Part shown: piece after piece, positions 5,234 to 5,353 of the stretch
Position numbering within the stretch: position 1 is the stretch's first letter
Layout: the number at the start of each line of letters is the position of its first letter
NCBI GenBank assembly: GCA_030039695.1
Contig: JASHVB010000872.1
Coordinates: 1-5,353 of the forward strand
Length of the DNA: 5,353 nt
Direction: 5' to 3'
DNA from: Acetobacteraceae bacterium
GTDB taxonomy: Bacteria; Pseudomonadota; Alphaproteobacteria; Acetobacterales; Acetobacteraceae
Made by a program: the position numbers and the translations under genes
The notes under the pieces: generated by a model
Databases searched by the model: none
Told to the model about the DNA's origin: nothing
Seen by the model: the letters and a program-made list of their open reading frames with translations, nothing else

Positions 5234-5353
5234 CTAACCTGACGTGAGATCCGGAATTGGGAGAGATACGACCATCTCATACAACCCGTCCCCATGTGCC
5301 GAGCGTGGGGTCTCGCGGTGCTCGATGGTGCGTGCAACCACCAGCACCGCCCA
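5234..5353 (-). CDS. Possible C-terminal tail of a gene entering from the right edge
   Basis: On the minus strand a frame is open from the window edge for 39 codons to a TAG at 5234-5236. It contains VLVVARTIEHRE, HGDGLYEMVVSLPIPDL and TSG at its end. The alternation of hydrophobic and charged residues and the acidic/proline pattern look protein-like, but I recognise no family and the piece is short enough to be chance in GC-rich DNA. If real, it would be transcribed toward the transporter remnant. Confidence 0.25.
   Translation of the reverse strand, partial: WAVLVVARTIEHRETPRSAHGDGLYEMVVSLPIPDLTSG

Noticed and set aside
5181..5237. 18-codon plus-strand frame (MTLSDGKAGLSYG...) just after the tandem repeat
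   Set aside because: It is very short, has no ribosome binding site (the repeat directly abuts the ATG) and no similarity that I recognise.
1..5353. CRISPR array, tRNA, rRNA, insertion sequence or prophage gene
   Set aside because: No spaced repeat series, cloverleaf, conserved rRNA sequence, transposase motif or terminal inverted repeat pair could be recognised. The 16-bp tandem repeat has no spacer.

Overview
The base composition (high GC, strong G/C bias at third codon positions, short or overlapping gene junctions) and the protein types suggest a high-GC proteobacterium, most likely an alphaproteobacterium. This is inferred from protein style; no marker gene is present. No rRNA, tRNA, CRISPR array, phage gene or recognisable insertion sequence was seen.

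Layout. (1) Bases 2-400 hold the 3' part of a PRC-barrel protein gene, cut by the left edge. (2) Bases 401-578 are intergenic, with one inverted repeat. (3) Bases 582-3303 form a tightly packed plus-strand cassette: an intact DUF2064/TIGR04282-type GT-A sugar or nucleotidyl transferase; a broken membrane glycosyltransferase of the DUF2029/GT87 type whose coding signal passes through all three plus-strand frames; an intact radical SAM/SPASM enzyme; and the first 40 or so codons of a family 2 glycosyltransferase (GT2). The starts overlap the preceding genes (an ATGA junction at 1361 and a 13-base overlap at 3166), as in an operon. (4) Bases 3396-4280 encode an intact prokaryotic inward-rectifier potassium channel (KirBac type) with a TVGYG filter. 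(5) Bases 4325-5043, minus strand, are a gene graveyard. The N-terminal part of a Bcr/CflA-like MFS drug transporter, with an in-frame stop, is followed directly by the C-terminal part of a LysR-type regulator, with a frameshift. One deletion probably joined them. (6) The right end has a perfect 16-bp tandem repeat in an AT-rich patch (5149-5180) and a possible minus-strand gene tail running off the window (5234-5353).

How the genes fit together. In an ancestor, the cassette probably made or attached a glycan, or a glycosylated lipid or peptide. DUF2064 would handle an activated sugar, GT2 would transfer sugar to a lipid carrier or other acceptor, the polytopic GT87-like protein would use a lipid-linked donor, and the radical SAM enzyme would modify the product. 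That pathway is inference. Here at least two of the four members look inactivated while the radical SAM and DUF2064 frames are clean, so this is a partly decayed or minimised pathway. The potassium channel is a separate function that now abuts the broken GT2 gene.

I do not see a wholly new system. The most interesting points are the selective survival of the radical SAM and DUF2064 genes, the two single-C homopolymer frameshifts in the membrane glycosyltransferase, and the deletion-scar fusion of two dead genes.
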